Shown here: positions 1-9,834 of the stretch, one piece after another | Layout of the letters: each line of letters begins with the position of its first letter | How positions within the stretch are numbered: position 1 is the first letter of the stretch | From: Comamonadaceae bacterium | GTDB lineage: Bacteria; Pseudomonadota; Gammaproteobacteria; Burkholderiales; Burkholderiaceae_C | DNA: 37,729 bases | Assembly: GCA_947447985.1 (NCBI GenBank) | Contig: CANFLX010000025.1 | Coordinates: forward strand, 1-37,729 | Direction of reading: 5' to 3' | Made by a program: the position numbers and the translations under genes | The notes under the pieces: generated by a model | Told to the model about the DNA's origin: nothing | Seen by the model: the letters and a program-made list of their open reading frames with translations, nothing else | The model's database searches: none

Positions 1-666
1 CTGGCGCTGCGCGCTGCCGCCCACCATGGCCTGAGCGAAGGCGTGTGCAACCATTTCAGTGTGGAGTTGCCCGACGACAGTGGGCGCTTTTTGCTCAACC
101 CCCGCGGCCTCTTGTGGAGCGAAATCCAAGCCGATGACATCGTGCTGGTCAATGCCGACGGCGACGTGCTGGCGGGGCGCCATGCGGTGGAATCTACCGC
201 CATGTTCATCCACGCCGCGGTGCACCGCATTGCGGGCAAGGCCTGCGTGCTGCACACCCACATGCCCTACGCCACGGCGCTAACCCTCACCCGTGCCCGT
301 GCCTTGGACACCACGCTGTCGCAAAACGCCATGCGTTTTTATGGGCGCCTGGCGATTGACGCCCATTACAACGGCCTGGCGCTGGACGTGGCGGAGGGCG
401 AGCGCATTGCCACTGCCATGCAAGGCTCCGACGTGGCGTTTTTAGGCAACCATGGCGTGGTGGTGTGCGGGCCCCGCATCGACTACGCCTACGACGATCT
501 CTACTACCTGGAGCGCGCGTGCCAGGCCCAGGTGCTGGCCATGTCTACCGGCCAACCCTTGCTGCCCGTCGGGGCCGAGGTGGCTGCGCTGGTCGCACAG
601 CAAAGCATGGCAGAGCGCCTGCAGTCCGAGCTCTTTTTTGAGGCCTTGCGGCGCACCCTGCGCTAG
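1..666 (+). CDS. class II aldolase/adducin-family protein (5' end outside the window)
   Basis: The reading frame is open from base 1 (codons CTG GCG CTG CGC ...) to a TAG at 664-666, so the window holds the last 221 residues and the true start lies upstream. A GTG at 43 is in frame, but the residues before it (LALRAAAHHGLSEG) continue the usual N-terminal helix of the family, so 43 is not the start. The family consists of metal-dependent sugar-phosphate aldolases, epimerases and related proteins. The LHTHMPYATAL segment carries the paired histidines expected for metal binding, and GNHGVVVCG is the usual third-histidine region. The substrate cannot be read from the sequence. It converges on the LplT-like gene with a gap of only 10 bases and no clear terminator. 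Confidence 0.8.
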   Translation: MALRAAAHHGLSEGVCNHFSVELPDDSGRFLLNPRGLLWSEIQADDIVLVNADGDVLAGRHAVESTAMFIHAAVHRIAGKACVLHTHMPYATALTLTRARALDTTLSQNAMRFYGRLAIDAHYNGLALDVAEGERIATAMQGSDVAFLGNHGVVVCGPRIDYAYDDLYYLERACQAQVLAMSTGQPLLPVGAEVAALVAQQSMAERLQSELFFEALRRTLR

Positions 667-676
667 GACTGGCGCC

Positions 677-2014
677 TCAGCCGCGGTGCGGTCGCACCCA
701 GGCGCGAAATTGGTGGAGGTACTGCGGCATCAGCACAAAGATGCTGCCGGTGACCACCGCGTTCGCCACACCGGTGAACAAGAAAATGTGGGGGATGCTC
801 CACCCGGCCTTCAAAAGCGCCCCAGCCAACAATGCACTGGCGATCATGAACAGGGCGTTGAGGATGTTGTTGGCCGCGATGATGCGGGCGCGGTGGGTGG
901 CATGGCTGCGCTGCTGAATCAAGGCGTACATGGGCACGCTGTACAGGCCGGTAAACAGGCTGAGCAAGGCCAGATCGGCCATCACCCGCCAATGCGCGGA
1001 CTGGGCCACAAAGGTGGATAAATTCATGAGTTCGGATGCAGGCAGTGCGCGAGACGCGAAATACAAGTCCACCGAAAACACACTCATGCCCAGCGCGCCC
1101 AGCGGCACCAGCCCGATTTCTACCTGACCGCGGCTGAGTCGCTCACACAGCAAAGAGCCGATGCCAATGCCGAGCGAAAAAATCACCAGCAAGGCCGACG
1201 CCACCTGCGCATCGCCATGCAAAACCTCGCGTGCAAAGCTGGGGAACTGGCTCAAAAACACGGCGCCAAAAAACCACATCCAGCTGATGCCCAGCAGGGA
1301 ATGAAAAACCGGCAGGTTCCCGCGTGCCAGGCGCAGGTTGCGCCAGGTTTCGGTCACGGGGTTCCAGTTGATGTGCAAGCCCGGGTCGGTGGGCTCCAGG
1401 GCGGGGATCTGCCCGGCAACCAGCCGCCCGAGGACGGCCAGCGCCAGACACGCTGCGGCCACGCTTTGGGGTCCGATGTCGGGAATCGCAACCAAAAGCC
1501 CGCCCGCCACATTGCCCAACAAGATGGCCACAAAGGTTCCCATTTCGACCACACCGTTGCCGCCCGTCAGTTCATGGTGCGACAGCACCTGCGGCAGATA
1601 GGCGTACTTCACCGGGCCAAACAGCGTGGAATGGCAACCCATCAAAAAAACACACAGCAGGAGCAGCGCGGCGTTGCCACTGAAAAATCCCAAGGCCCCC
1701 ACCAGCATGATGACGATCTCCAGGCTTTTGACAAAGCGCATCACACCGGTCTTGCTGTACTTGTCCGCCAGCTGACCGCAGGTGGCCGAGAACAGCAAAA
1801 AGGGCAGGATAAATAGCGCGCCAATCACCAGGCCTGCCAATTCCACGGGCAGCCAGTCCACGCGCATTTGGTAGGTCACCATCACGGTAAAGGCGAACTT
1901 GAACACGTTGTCGTTGGCGGCACCCAAGAACTGCGTCCAGAAAAAGGGGGCAAAGCGGCGCTGCCTGAGAAGGGCGAATTGGTTGGGGCGGGCAGGGTGT
2001 AAAGCGGGGGTCAT
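677..2014 (-). CDS. LplT-like MFS transporter (lysophospholipid transporter family)
   Basis: This is a 445-residue, strongly hydrophobic protein with about 12 predicted membrane helices. The N-terminal part reads FFWTQFLGAANDNVFKFAF, followed by a GQLADKYSKTGVMRFVK loop. Both match the LplT family and the matching domain of the Aas fusion proteins, which flip lysophospholipids across the inner membrane for re-acylation. I start it at ATG 2014 (MTPALHPARP). The frame is open further, to 2191, but that extension overlaps the divergent ligase gene and looks non-coding. E. coli LplT is somewhat shorter and partners an acyltransferase/acyl-ACP synthetase. Here no acyltransferase is adjacent, although the divergent neighbour activates fatty acids. 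The substrate is therefore an inference from the family. Confidence 0.8.
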   Translation of the reverse strand: MTPALHPARPNQFALLRQRRFAPFFWTQFLGAANDNVFKFAFTVMVTYQMRVDWLPVELAGLVIGALFILPFLLFSATCGQLADKYSKTGVMRFVKSLEIVIMLVGALGFFSGNAALLLLCVFLMGCHSTLFGPVKYAYLPQVLSHHELTGGNGVVEMGTFVAILLGNVAGGLLVAIPDIGPQSVAAACLALAVLGRLVAGQIPALEPTDPGLHINWNPVTETWRNLRLARGNLPVFHSLLGISWMWFFGAVFLSQFPSFAREVLHGDAQVASALLVIFSLGIGIGSLLCERLSRGQVEIGLVPLGALGMSVFSVDLYFASRALPASELMNLSTFVAQSAHWRVMADLALLSLFTGLYSVPMYALIQQRSHATHRARIIAANNILNALFMIASALLAGALLKAGWSIPHIFLFTGVANAVVTGSIFVLMPQYLHQFRAWVRPHRG

Positions 2015-2083
2015 GGTCGGCCTATGGAGTGCAGCAATAATTGCACACATTTTTGAACCTTCCAAACTTTTGAAAGACAGCCC
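2015..2083. promoter_or_regulatory. divergent intergenic region between LplT-like gene and acyl-CoA ligase
   Basis: These 69 bp must hold the promoters of both divergent genes. The centre carries an imperfect dyad, GTGCA-N8-TGCAC, around an AATAAT that could serve as a -10 box on either strand. I cannot assign -35 boxes with confidence. The ligase start at 2084 is preceded by a weak GAAAGACAG ribosome-binding site. Confidence 0.3.
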
Positions 2084-3706
2084 ATGCTTCAACCCGGCCT
2101 GATGATGAACCGCCCTTTGCTGCTCTCCAGCGTGATCGAGCATGCCGCCGCGCAATACGCCGACGTCGAAGTAGTCTCCCGCGAAACGCACGGGCCGCTC
2201 TTTCGCTACAACTACGCCGAATGCGCCCAGCGTGCGCGCAAACTGGCCAACGCTTTAGCCGGTTTGGGCCTGGTGGGCGGCGATGCGGTGGGCTCCATTG
2301 CCTGGAACAACCACCGGCATTTGGAAGCGTATTACGGCGTCTCGGGCAGCGGCATGGTCATGCACACCTGCAACCCGCGCCTGCAGCCCCAGCAGCTCAT
2401 CTACATCATCAACCACGCCGAAGACAAAGTGGTGTTGTTTGATGCGACCTTTGCACCGCTGGTCAAAGGCATTGCGGCGCACTGTCCGAACGTGCGCGCC
2501 TGGGTCTGCCTGGCCGATGCGGCCAACACCCCGGCCATCGAAGGCGTGGCCCATGTGCTGTCGTATGAAGAACTGATCGCGCCCGCCAGCGATGTGTTTG
2601 CGTGGCCGCAGTTTGACGAGAACACCGCCGCAGCGCTGTGCTACACCTCCGGCACCACCGGCAACCCCAAGGGCGTGATGTATTCCAACCGCGCCATCGT
2701 GCTCAATTCGATGTCGGCCTGCATGCCATCAGTGCTCTCGCTCTCTCCCCACGACGCCATCCTGCCGGTGGTGCCGATGTTCCACATCAATGCCTGGTGC
2801 ATTCCCTATGCCGCGCCCATAGGCGGCACCAAGCTGGTCTTGCCCGGGCCCAAGCTTGACGGCCAGTCGCTCTACGAGCTGATGGAATCTGAGGCCGTGA
2901 CGATCAGCGCCGGTGTGCCCACCATCTGGCAAGGCCTGGTGGCGTATCTGGAGCAAAACAACCTGCGCTTTAGCACCATGCGCCGCACCGGTGTGGGCGG
3001 CTCGGCCATGCCGCAGGCGCTGATTGCCAAGTTCATGGACACCTACGGCGTGGACGTGCGCCACGGTTGGGGCATGACCGAGACCACCGCCGTGGGCACC
3101 ATGGGCGTTCTGCCCCCGCAATCCAAGAGCTGGACTTCCGAGCAAAAGCAGGCGCTGTTGGCCAAGCAAGGCCGCAGCGCCTTTGGCGTAGAAATCAAAG
3201 TCGTGAGCGAGTCCGGCGAGACCTTGCCTCGCGACGGCGCGTCGCAAGGCGAACTCATGGTGCGCGGCCAGTGGATCATGGCGTCCTACTACAAGGGCGA
3301 AAGCTCCCCCTTGGTCGACGGCTGGTTCCCCACGGGCGACATTGCCACCATTGCCGCCGACGGCACCATGCAAATCCGCGACCGCACCAAGGACGTGATC
3401 AAAACCGGCGGCGAGTGGATCAGCTCAATTGACCTGGAAAACGCGGCTGTCGGTCACCCCGCAGTGGCCATGGCTGCGGTGATTGGCGTCAAACACCCCA
3501 AGTGGGACGAGCGCCCGTTGCTGTTTGTGGTGCGCAAGCCCGGCGCCACGTTGGAAAAAGAAGAAATCCTCAAGTTCCTCGAAGGCCAGGTCGCCAAGTG
3601 GTGGGTGCCTGACGACGTGGTGTTCCTGGAGTCGCTGCCCGTGGGCGGCACCGGCAAGGTGCAAAAGGGCGACCTGCGCAAGCAGTACGGCGGCGTTTTC
3701 AGCTGA
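2084..3706 (+). CDS. AMP-binding fatty acyl-CoA ligase (medium/long-chain type)
   Basis: This 540-residue enzyme of the adenylate-forming ANL family would activate a carboxylic acid to its acyl-AMP and then to the CoA thioester in the cytoplasm. The AMP-binding P-loop-like motif [11 protein letters not shown] lies at residues 187-197 and [13 protein letters not shown] forms the core A5 region. GDI and [14 protein letters not shown] mark the hinge, and the C-terminal [10 protein letters not shown] supplies the catalytic lysine. The N-terminus [22 protein letters not shown] matches a group of proteobacterial ligases annotated variously as fatty-acid-CoA ligase or 3-methylthiopropionyl-CoA ligase (DmdB). 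Without a substrate-specific marker I keep the general name. It is a single gene, divergent from the LplT-like gene and convergent with the secretion operon. Confidence 0.88.
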   Translation: MLQPGLMMNRPLLLSSVIEHAAAQYADVEVVSRETHGPLFRYNYAECAQRARKLANALAGLGLVGGDAVGSIAWNNHRHLEAYYGVSGSGMVMHTCNPRLQPQQLIYIINHAEDKVVLFDATFAPLVKGIAAHCPNVRAWVCLADAANTPAIEGVAHVLSYEELIAPASDVFAWPQFDENTAAALCYTSGTTGNPKGVMYSNRAIVLNSMSACMPSVLSLSPHDAILPVVPMFHINAWCIPYAAPIGGTKLVLPGPKLDGQSLYELMESEAVTISAGVPTIWQGLVAYLEQNNLRFSTMRRTGVGGSAMPQALIAKFMDTYGVDVRHGWGMTETTAVGTMGVLPPQSKSWTSEQKQALLAKQGRSAFGVEIKVVSESGETLPRDGASQGELMVRGQWIMASYYKGESSPLVDGWFPTGDIATIAADGTMQIRDRTKDVIKTGGEWISSIDLENAAVGHPAVAMAAVIGVKHPKWDERPLLFVVRKPGATLEKEEILKFLEGQVAKWWVPDDVVFLESLPVGGTGKVQKGDLRKQYGGVFS

Positions 3707-3716
3707 CTGGCCCCGC

Positions 3717-3751
3717 AGGCGGTGTGCGCCATGCGTGGCAGCGCACCGCCT
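3717..3751. terminator. strong hairpin between convergent ligase and gspF genes
   Basis: AGGCGGTG (3717-3724) pairs with CACCGCCT (3744-3751). The stem continues inward through GC/GC and GCCA/TGGC with one bulged A. The GC-rich hairpin lies between the ligase stop (3706) and the gspF stop (3750-3752). It lacks a clear U-tract on either strand, so it may act as a bidirectional pause or transcript-end structure rather than a textbook intrinsic terminator. Confidence 0.55.
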
Positions 3752-4973
3752 ACTTCACCAGCTGGTTCATCTCAATGATGGGCAGCAGCACCGCCAGCAC
3801 GATCAGCATCACCACCATGCCCATGGCGACGATGAGCAGGGGCTCCAGCAGCGTGGCCAGGCCCATGGCGCGGCGCTGCACTTCGCTGCTGAGTTGCGTG
3901 GCCGCCCGTTGCAGCATGAGTGGCAGTTGCCCGGTCTGCTCCCCCAGGCGCGCGAACATGGACAGCAGGGACGGAAAGCGTTTTTTCTGCGCCAGGGCCG
4001 AGGCCAAGGGCGCACCCTCTCGCACCGCCACCAGCGCGTCTTGCGCATCCTGGCGCATGGCGGCATTGCCCAAGGTGTCTGATGCGGCCTGCAAGGCTTT
4101 CAAAATCGGTACGCCCGCGCCGCAAAGCATGGCCAGGGTGCTGGCAAAGCGCGCGGCATTGAAGCTGCGCGACAACCTGCCGACCACGGGCAAGCCCAGC
4201 CAGGCGGCGTCAAAGCGGTAGCGCAGGGCCGGGGTTCGCAAGGCCAGCCGACTGCCGATGACAGCGCCGGTCAGCACCAGCAGCATCGCCCAGCCGTAGC
4301 CCCGCACAAAGTCACTCACCGCCAGCATGATGACGGTGAGCAAGGGCAGGGCGCGCTTGCTGCCCGCAAACACGCTGGCCACTTGCGGCACCACATAGGT
4401 CACCAGAAAAATCACGATGGCCAACGCCACCAAACTCACGATGGCTGGATACAGCGCAGCGCCCAGCAGCTTGGCGTTCAGCGCCTGCTGGTCTTCCAGG
4501 TCTTTGGCCAGGTGTTCCAACACCTCGCCCAGGCTGCCACTTTGCTCACCCGCACCCACCACCGCCACAAAAATGCCAGAGAACTCCGACGGGTGGCGTG
4601 CCAGCGCTTTGGCAAAGGTGCTGCCGCTGTTGACCTCCGCGCGCAAATCGGCCACGAGGTTGCGTTCGGCCTCGCGCTCGGCCTCGGTGCTCAGCGAGGC
4701 CAGCGCCCGCTCCAGCGGCAGGCCCGAGGCCACCAGGCTGGCGAGCTGGCGCGTCCACACGCACAGCGCGTTGGCATTGAAGACGCGGCGCTGAAAAAGC
4801 CCGCTTCCTGCACGGCCTGCGTCCTGCCCCCCCGCGTTCACTGGCTCCACCACCATGGGCACCAGGGCTTGGGCACGCAGCTGCGTGCGCGCGGCCTTGG
4901 CCGAGTCTGCTTCGACCGTGCCCTTGCGCAACTGGCCGTCGGCTGTCAGGGCTTCAAAGGCGTAGGCAGACAT
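3750..4973 (-). CDS. gspF: type II secretion inner-membrane platform protein GspF
   Basis: GspF (407 residues, normal length) is the polytopic inner-membrane platform protein of the type II secretion system, contacting the GspE ATPase and GspL. The N-terminus MSAYAFEALTADGQLRKGTVEADSA and the repeated T2SSF domains are typical. Each domain carries a G-x-G/E-x-SG stretch, such as VGAGEQSGSLGEVLEHLAKDL in the first and LGEQTGQLPLMLQRAA in the second. Three membrane helices can be seen near residues 170-195, 215-240 and 375-400. It is the last gene of the operon, 31 bp after gspE, and is followed by the hairpin shared with the convergent ligase. The family call is certain; the alternative, PilC of type IV pili, is ruled out by the context. 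Confidence 0.95.
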   Translation of the reverse strand: MSAYAFEALTADGQLRKGTVEADSAKAARTQLRAQALVPMVVEPVNAGGQDAGRAGSGLFQRRVFNANALCVWTRQLASLVASGLPLERALASLSTEAEREAERNLVADLRAEVNSGSTFAKALARHPSEFSGIFVAVVGAGEQSGSLGEVLEHLAKDLEDQQALNAKLLGAALYPAIVSLVALAIVIFLVTYVVPQVASVFAGSKRALPLLTVIMLAVSDFVRGYGWAMLLVLTGAVIGSRLALRTPALRYRFDAAWLGLPVVGRLSRSFNAARFASTLAMLCGAGVPILKALQAASDTLGNAAMRQDAQDALVAVREGAPLASALAQKKRFPSLLSMFARLGEQTGQLPLMLQRAATQLSSEVQRRAMGLATLLEPLLIVAMGMVVMLIVLAVLLPIIEMNQLVK

Positions 4974-5004
4974 GGTGAGTGAGGTGGGCGTGGTGCGTGC
5001 CGGC

Positions 5005-6393
5005 TCAGTCGCGCGTCACGCGCAACAGCTCTTCGCGGGTGGTGATGCCGGCGTCTACCAGGCGTTGGCCGTCGTCGCGCATCAGCACCATGCCGCTGGC
5101 CAATGCGGCGTCGCGGATCGCGGCCTCGGACGCTTGGTTGTGAATTTGTGCGCGAATGGCGTCGTCGGTCACCAGCAGCTCAAACACGCCGGTGCGTCCT
5201 GCATAGCCGGTCTGGCCGCAGTGCGCACAACCGGCGCCCTGGCATTCGGTGCAGCGCTTGCGCACCAGTCGCTGGGCCAACACGCCCAAAAGCGAAGAGC
5301 TCAGCAAAAACGGCTCCACGCCCATGTCGGTCAGGCGTGTCACCGCGCTGGCCGCGTCATTGGTGTGCAAGGTGGCCAGCACCAGATGACCGGTCAACGA
5401 GGCTTGAATGGCGATTTGCGCCGTCTCAAAATCGCGGATCTCGCCGATCATGATCACATCGGGGTCCTGGCGCAGGATGGCACGCAGCGCTTTGGCAAAG
5501 CTCAGGTCGATCTTGGCGTTGACCTGGGTTTGGCCCACCCCAGGCAATTCGTACTCAATCGGGTCTTCTACCGTCATGATGTTGCTGCCGCTGGTGTCCA
5601 GGCGTTGCAGGCCCGCATACAGCGTGGTGGTCTTGCCCGAGCCGGTGGGGCCAGTGACCAAAATAATGCCGTGCGGCTGCACCAGCAGGTGCGCAAAGCG
5701 CGCCAGCACATCGCCTTGCATGCCGACAGATTCCAGGCTGAGCTTGCTCTCGCTTTTGTCCAAGAGACGCAGCACGGCGCGCTCGCCATGGGCGCTGGGC
5801 AGGGTGCTCACCCGCACGTCAACGGCCCGTGTGCCAATGCGCAGCGAAATGCGCCCATCCTGAGGCAAACGTCGCTCGGCAATGTCGAGCTCGGCCATGA
5901 TTTTCAAGCGCGAAATCAGCGCCGCGTGCAGAGCGCGGTTGGGCTGTACCACTTCGCGCAAATTGCCATCCACCCGAAAGCGCACCACCGAATGGCGCTC
6001 ATAGGGCTCAATGTGAATGTCGCTGGCGCCGTCGCGCGCGGCTTGCGTGAGCAGGGCATTGAGCATGCGGATGATGGGCGCGTCGTCCGAGGTCTCCAGC
6101 AGGTCTTCAATCGCAGGCAGCTCTTGCATCATGCGGCTGAGGTCGGCGTCGCTCTCCACTTCGCTGACCACCGCTGCCGCACTGGACTCCCCCTGCGCAT
6201 AGGCCGCACTGATGCGCTGGGCCAGGGCTGCCGCACCATGGTTTTGCACCTGTTGCACGGCGTACTTGCGCAGCGTCTCGCCGATGCCTGCGGGCAAGGA
6301 CGCACTCTGCACATGCAAGGTCAGGCCGTGGGCGTCCTCTTCGAGCAGCACCTGCTGGCTGCGGGCAAAAGCGTAGGGCAGCGGGTAGCGCAT
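5005..6393 (-). CDS. gspE: type II secretion ATPase GspE
   Basis: GspE is the cytoplasmic hexameric ATPase that drives pseudopilus assembly. In this 462-residue protein the Walker A motif GPTGSGKTT lies at 248-256, the Walker B region VIMIGEIRD at about 313-321 and the His box ATLHTNDA follows. A four-cysteine zinc site, C-x2-C-x4-C-x2-C, uses Cys381, 384, 389 and 392. The N-terminal N1E/N2E part includes SDIHIEP. I chose ATG 6393 (MRYPLPYAF) because it falls one base after the gspD stop codon (6395-6397). The frame runs on to 6456, but that would put 60 bases inside gspD. Translational coupling to gspD is likely. Confidence 0.95.
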   Translation of the reverse strand: MRYPLPYAFARSQQVLLEEDAHGLTLHVQSASLPAGIGETLRKYAVQQVQNHGAAALAQRISAAYAQGESSAAAVVSEVESDADLSRMMQELPAIEDLLETSDDAPIIRMLNALLTQAARDGASDIHIEPYERHSVVRFRVDGNLREVVQPNRALHAALISRLKIMAELDIAERRLPQDGRISLRIGTRAVDVRVSTLPSAHGERAVLRLLDKSESKLSLESVGMQGDVLARFAHLLVQPHGIILVTGPTGSGKTTTLYAGLQRLDTSGSNIMTVEDPIEYELPGVGQTQVNAKIDLSFAKALRAILRQDPDVIMIGEIRDFETAQIAIQASLTGHLVLATLHTNDAASAVTRLTDMGVEPFLLSSSLLGVLAQRLVRKRCTECQGAGCAHCGQTGYAGRTGVFELLVTDDAIRAQIHNQASEAAIRDAALASGMVLMRDDGQRLVDAGITTREELLRVTRD

Positions 6394-6394
6394 A

Positions 6395-8518
6395 TCAGGG
6401 CGTGGTCTTTTTGCCTTGCAGCACGGGTGCGATTTCGGGCAGGGTGGCGGCGCCATTGACGGGCACTTTGGCGTCTGGCACGGGCTGCGAATCTTTCATG
6501 CCCGAGCGCATTTGGTCGTAGCGGTCCAGCGAGAGGCGCTCGGTCGCGGCGCTGTCACGCACCACCACCGGTCGCAGAAAGACCATGAGGTTGGTTTTCT
6601 TGCGGCCACGGTTCTCGCTCTTAAACAGGTTGCCGAAAAAGGGCACCTCATTCAGGCCAGGCACTTTGCTGCCGTTGTCGGTGAATTCGTCTTGCAGCAA
6701 ACCACCCAGCACGACGATGGAGCCATCGTCGACCAGCACATTGGATTCAATCGTGCGCTTGTTGGTGGTCGGGCCGTTGGGCGACGCCACCGTGGTGGCC
6801 TGGACGCTGGAGACTTCCTGGTAAATCGTCAGCTTGACAGTGCCGTTCTCGCTGATTTGCGGCTTCACTTTGAGGGTCAAGCCCACGTCTTTGCGCTCAA
6901 TGGTCTGAAAGGGATTGACCGAACCGGTGCCTCCGTTGGTGTTGGTGAATTGGCCCGTGACAAAAGGCACGTTTTGGCCGATCACGATCTTGGCTTCTTC
7001 ATTGTCCAAGGTCAGCAAATTGGGTGTGGACAAGACGTTGCCCGCCCCGCTGGACTCCAAGAACCGGGCCAGAAAGCCCAGCACATAGACACCATTGGTT
7101 TGCTGCGCCAAGCCCACGTTCAAGCCGGTCGAGGGTACAACCGCGCCCGCGCCCGCGGCCAGGCTCAGAATATTGCTGCCGCCTGTGCCGAAGTTGGTGC
7201 CCAGCAGTCCAATCGTGCTATCGCCTTTGTTGCCCAAGGCACCTTGCCACTGCACGCCAAACTCGGCAGCGCGGTCGGCACTGACTTCGGCGATCAGGCT
7301 CTCCACATAGACCTGCGCGCGGCGCGTGTCCAGGCGTTCAATCACCTCGCGCAACTGCCGGTACTGCGGGTCTGGCGCAGTAATGATGAGCGCATTGGTG
7401 GCGGTGTCTGCTTGCACCTGCCCACCCGTGGTGGTGGCCGACGACGCGCCAGCGGCACTGGCGGCGCCCCCTTGCGTTGCACCCGGTGCCAGGCTGGTGG
7501 TGGTGCTGGCAGGGCTGCTGGACACGTTGCCGCTCAGGGCTGCGCGCAAGGTGGCGGCCAGCTTGGTGGCGTCCGCGTTTTTCAGGTACACCACATGCAG
7601 GTTGCCGAGTTCGCCGTTGCTCTTGCTCGAAGGTTGGTCGAGCTTCTCGACCAGCGACTTCACCAAAGCGACGCGGGCCGGGTTGGCCGCGCGCACGATC
7701 AGCGTGTTGCTGCGCGACTCGGCAATGACCGTGGTTTTGAAACCCGTGTCGGCGGTGGCGCCTGGCGCTGCCGCGCCAGTGGCACTGGCGTCCAGCAGCT
7801 TCATCACCAGCGGCGCCAAATCCACCGCAATCGCGTTTTTCAGCTCAAGGACCTCTACCTCGGTGGCGTTGGACACATCCATCGCCGCAATGATGCGGGC
7901 AATGCGGCGCAGGTTGTCGGCGTAGTCGGTGATCACCAGCGAGTTGTTGCCTGGGTTGGCATTGATGGTGTTGTTGGGGCTGATCAAGGGGCGCAGCACC
8001 GCCACCAGGTTGTTGGCCGATTCAAAGTTGAGGCGGAAAATCTGTGTCACCACCTGCGCGCCACTGGCGCCTTTGGGTGCGCTGTCGTTGGTTTCTACCG
8101 CGCTGCTTTGCAATTTGGCGTCGCCTTCAGGCACCACCTTGAACAGTCCGGCCGACTCCACCATGGTGAAGCCTTGCAGGCGCAGGCTGGTCAAAAACTG
8201 CGCCATCGCCGTGCTGCGGTTGACGGGCTTTTCGGTCACCAGGGTCAGCTTGCCTTTGACTCTGGGGTCCACCACCACGTTCATGCCGTACAGCAGGCCG
8301 ATGGTGCGGGCCACCGACTCAATTTCGGCGTCGGTGAAGTTCAGGGTGATGGGCTCCCCTGGTTTGCTGGCCAGGCCGGGCGCTGGCGTGGCGCTGGCGT
8401 TTTGGGCCATGGCCGCCGGTGCCGTGAGGGCCAGCGCTGCAAGGCACGCAAGGACCAGCAGGGTTCCTCGCGGCGCAGGCGCCTTGGCGGAGAAGGGCGA
8501 AATACGAGGTGTTGTCAT
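6395..8518 (-). CDS. gspD: type II secretion outer-membrane secretin GspD
   Basis: GspD forms the multimeric outer-membrane channel through which folded exoproteins leave the periplasm. The 707-residue precursor starts at ATG 8518 (MTTPRISPF) with a signal peptide ending near AMAQ. An N0 domain begins at [18 protein letters not shown], and the following N1-N3 repeats include the [15 protein letters not shown] and [23 protein letters not shown] segments. A C-terminal secretin domain contains the VPFVTGQF lip region. Serine/threonine/alanine/glycine-rich linkers interrupt the N-domains around residues 255 and 340. The gene starts 7 bp after the gspN stop codon. No pilotin gene (gspS) is visible nearby. 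Confidence 0.95.
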   Translation of the reverse strand: MTTPRISPFSAKAPAPRGTLLVLACLAALALTAPAAMAQNASATPAPGLASKPGEPITLNFTDAEIESVARTIGLLYGMNVVVDPRVKGKLTLVTEKPVNRSTAMAQFLTSLRLQGFTMVESAGLFKVVPEGDAKLQSSAVETNDSAPKGASGAQVVTQIFRLNFESANNLVAVLRPLISPNNTINANPGNNSLVITDYADNLRRIARIIAAMDVSNATEVEVLELKNAIAVDLAPLVMKLLDASATGAAAPGATADTGFKTTVIAESRSNTLIVRAANPARVALVKSLVEKLDQPSSKSNGELGNLHVVYLKNADATKLAATLRAALSGNVSSSPASTTTSLAPGATQGGAASAAGASSATTTGGQVQADTATNALIITAPDPQYRQLREVIERLDTRRAQVYVESLIAEVSADRAAEFGVQWQGALGNKGDSTIGLLGTNFGTGGSNILSLAAGAGAVVPSTGLNVGLAQQTNGVYVLGFLARFLESSGAGNVLSTPNLLTLDNEEAKIVIGQNVPFVTGQFTNTNGGTGSVNPFQTIERKDVGLTLKVKPQISENGTVKLTIYQEVSSVQATTVASPNGPTTNKRTIESNVLVDDGSIVVLGGLLQDEFTDNGSKVPGLNEVPFFGNLFKSENRGRKKTNLMVFLRPVVVRDSAATERLSLDRYDQMRSGMKDSQPVPDAKVPVNGAATLPEIAPVLQGKKTTP

Positions 8519-8525
8519 AGAAAGT

Positions 8526-9320
8526 TCAACCCACTTTGATGATGGAGCGCGCGCCATTGCGCTGTCCGATGATGTTCAATAGATTCGTCAGGGCATCGAA
8601 GGATTCGGGCTCGGCGCTGGCCACGCCCTCAAAGCGCAGACGCCCTTCGGTCCATTGGCCGCTGCCGCTGAGTTGCAAGGGGCCTTGCGTGGTGCTCAGG
8701 CTCAGGCGTGGCACTTCACCCCCCTGCACCACACACCGGTAGCTGCCCATGGGCCGCAAGGTCGACAGGCGCGATGCCATGTCCTGCGCTTTCAGCTCCA
8801 GTTGGCCTTGCAAGGCAAGTCGCCCAAAAATCCACTGCGCCGTCAGCGCCTGGCTGGACATGGCAATCAGTCCTTCAGCGCGAATCGTGTTCCAGGGCGT
8901 TCCCAAGCCTGCCAACAGTTGCGCAGGCCATTGGGATTGCGCGTCGTTCATGCGCAGTTGCAGGCCGCCCCAGCGGGGCTGCAGCTCCAGCGCCCACGGG
9001 GTGGACATGCAGCAATCTGCCAGAACCGACAGCTGCAAGCGTCCCCAGCCGGGCTGCACCTGCCACTGCATGCGTCCGGGCACACTGCTTTTGTCCTGGC
9101 TGCCCGGGCCGCCGCTCAACGTCAATTGGCCCGAGCCGTTCCATACCGTTCCGCGCGTCGCTTCCAGAAGCACATGCCCACCCGTGGCTGCCTCCAGCGG
9201 GCGGGCAAGCCACCGTGCTGGCGCAAACAAGGCGAGCGCCAGCACCGCACCCAGCAAGCCTCCCCAGAGCGCCCAGGCCCAGGGCGTGTGCGCTGAAGGG
9301 TGTGATGCAGAGCGGGTCAT
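8526..9320 (-). CDS. gspN: type II secretion protein GspN
   Basis: GspN is an accessory inner-membrane protein found in a subset of type II systems. This 264-residue protein has one N-terminal membrane helix (WALWGGLLGAVLALALFAP) followed by a periplasmic beta-rich domain. The conserved segments ATRGTVWNGSGQLTL and RLRFEGVASAEPE near the end are typical of the family. ATG 9320 (MTRSASHPSA) lies just 13 bp past the gspM stop codon; the frame is open to 9377 but would overlap gspM. Its position between gspM and gspD is the usual place in betaproteobacterial clusters. Its exact role is not well defined in the family. Confidence 0.85.
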   Translation of the reverse strand: MTRSASHPSAHTPWAWALWGGLLGAVLALALFAPARWLARPLEAATGGHVLLEATRGTVWNGSGQLTLSGGPGSQDKSSVPGRMQWQVQPGWGRLQLSVLADCCMSTPWALELQPRWGGLQLRMNDAQSQWPAQLLAGLGTPWNTIRAEGLIAMSSQALTAQWIFGRLALQGQLELKAQDMASRLSTLRPMGSYRCVVQGGEVPRLSLSTTQGPLQLSGSGQWTEGRLRFEGVASAEPESFDALTNLLNIIGQRNGARSIIKVG

Positions 9321-9333
9321 GGTGGGGCGTACT

Positions 9334-9834
9334 TCAAGGGGCAGGCGCACTCGCCCATTGCAAGACCAGCCGGCCACTCCACAGCCCCTGGCTCTGGGTC
9401 AGATGCAGCTCCACGGGGCGCGCGTGGGCGTTGAGCCGCACCTGCGCCAGCCACTGGGCAAGCGCCTGGGCGGTGCTGCCGTCCAAAGTGACGGTGGCAC
9501 GGTCGCCACCGACCGTCATGCGTGCCGAGGTGCCCAATGTGGGCAGCGCAGCGTCGAGCAGGGCTTTGCTGTCGGTTGCGGGCAAGGGGGGCTGGGCCTG
9601 CAGTGCTTGCGCCCGGGCTTGCAAGGTTTGCATGGCCTGCATTTGCGCTTGCAATGCAGGGCCCTGGGTTTGGGCGTCACGCAAGGTGCGCAATGCGGGA
9701 CTGATCGCTGCCCACCACAACAGCGCCACCACCACCAGGGCGCCTGCGGCACGCAAGAGAGATTTTTCGCGCGGGTTGCTTTGGGCCCAGCGCTGGCGCA
9801 GCGCGGCTTGAAACGATGCGGGCAGCGTGCTCAT
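9334..9834 (-). CDS. gspM: type II secretion protein GspM
   Basis: GspM is a small bitopic inner-membrane protein that partners GspL in the assembly platform. The 166-residue protein has a short cytoplasmic N-terminus ending in NPREKSLLRAAG, one membrane helix (about residues 30-48), an alanine/glutamine-rich coiled coil (LQAQMQAMQTLQARAQALQAQ spread over about residues 60-80) and a C-terminal ferredoxin-like domain. ATG 9834 overlaps the gspL stop as TGATG; a GTG three bases earlier (9837) is also possible. Overlap implies translational coupling with gspL. Confidence 0.88.
   Translation of the reverse strand: MSTLPASFQAALRQRWAQSNPREKSLLRAAGALVVVALLWWAAISPALRTLRDAQTQGPALQAQMQAMQTLQARAQALQAQPPLPATDSKALLDAALPTLGTSARMTVGGDRATVTLDGSTAQALAQWLAQVRLNAHARPVELHLTQSQGLWSGRLVLQWASAPAP

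Noticed and set aside
6416..8539. 707-codon open frame on the plus strand, antisense to gspD
   Set aside because: GC-rich codon shadow of gspD; the protein has no recognisable domain, while the minus strand encodes a full secretin. The same applies to long frames at 4972-6459 (+), 8749-10560 (+), 9816-11174 (+), 31634-33016 (-) and 33740-34762 (-).
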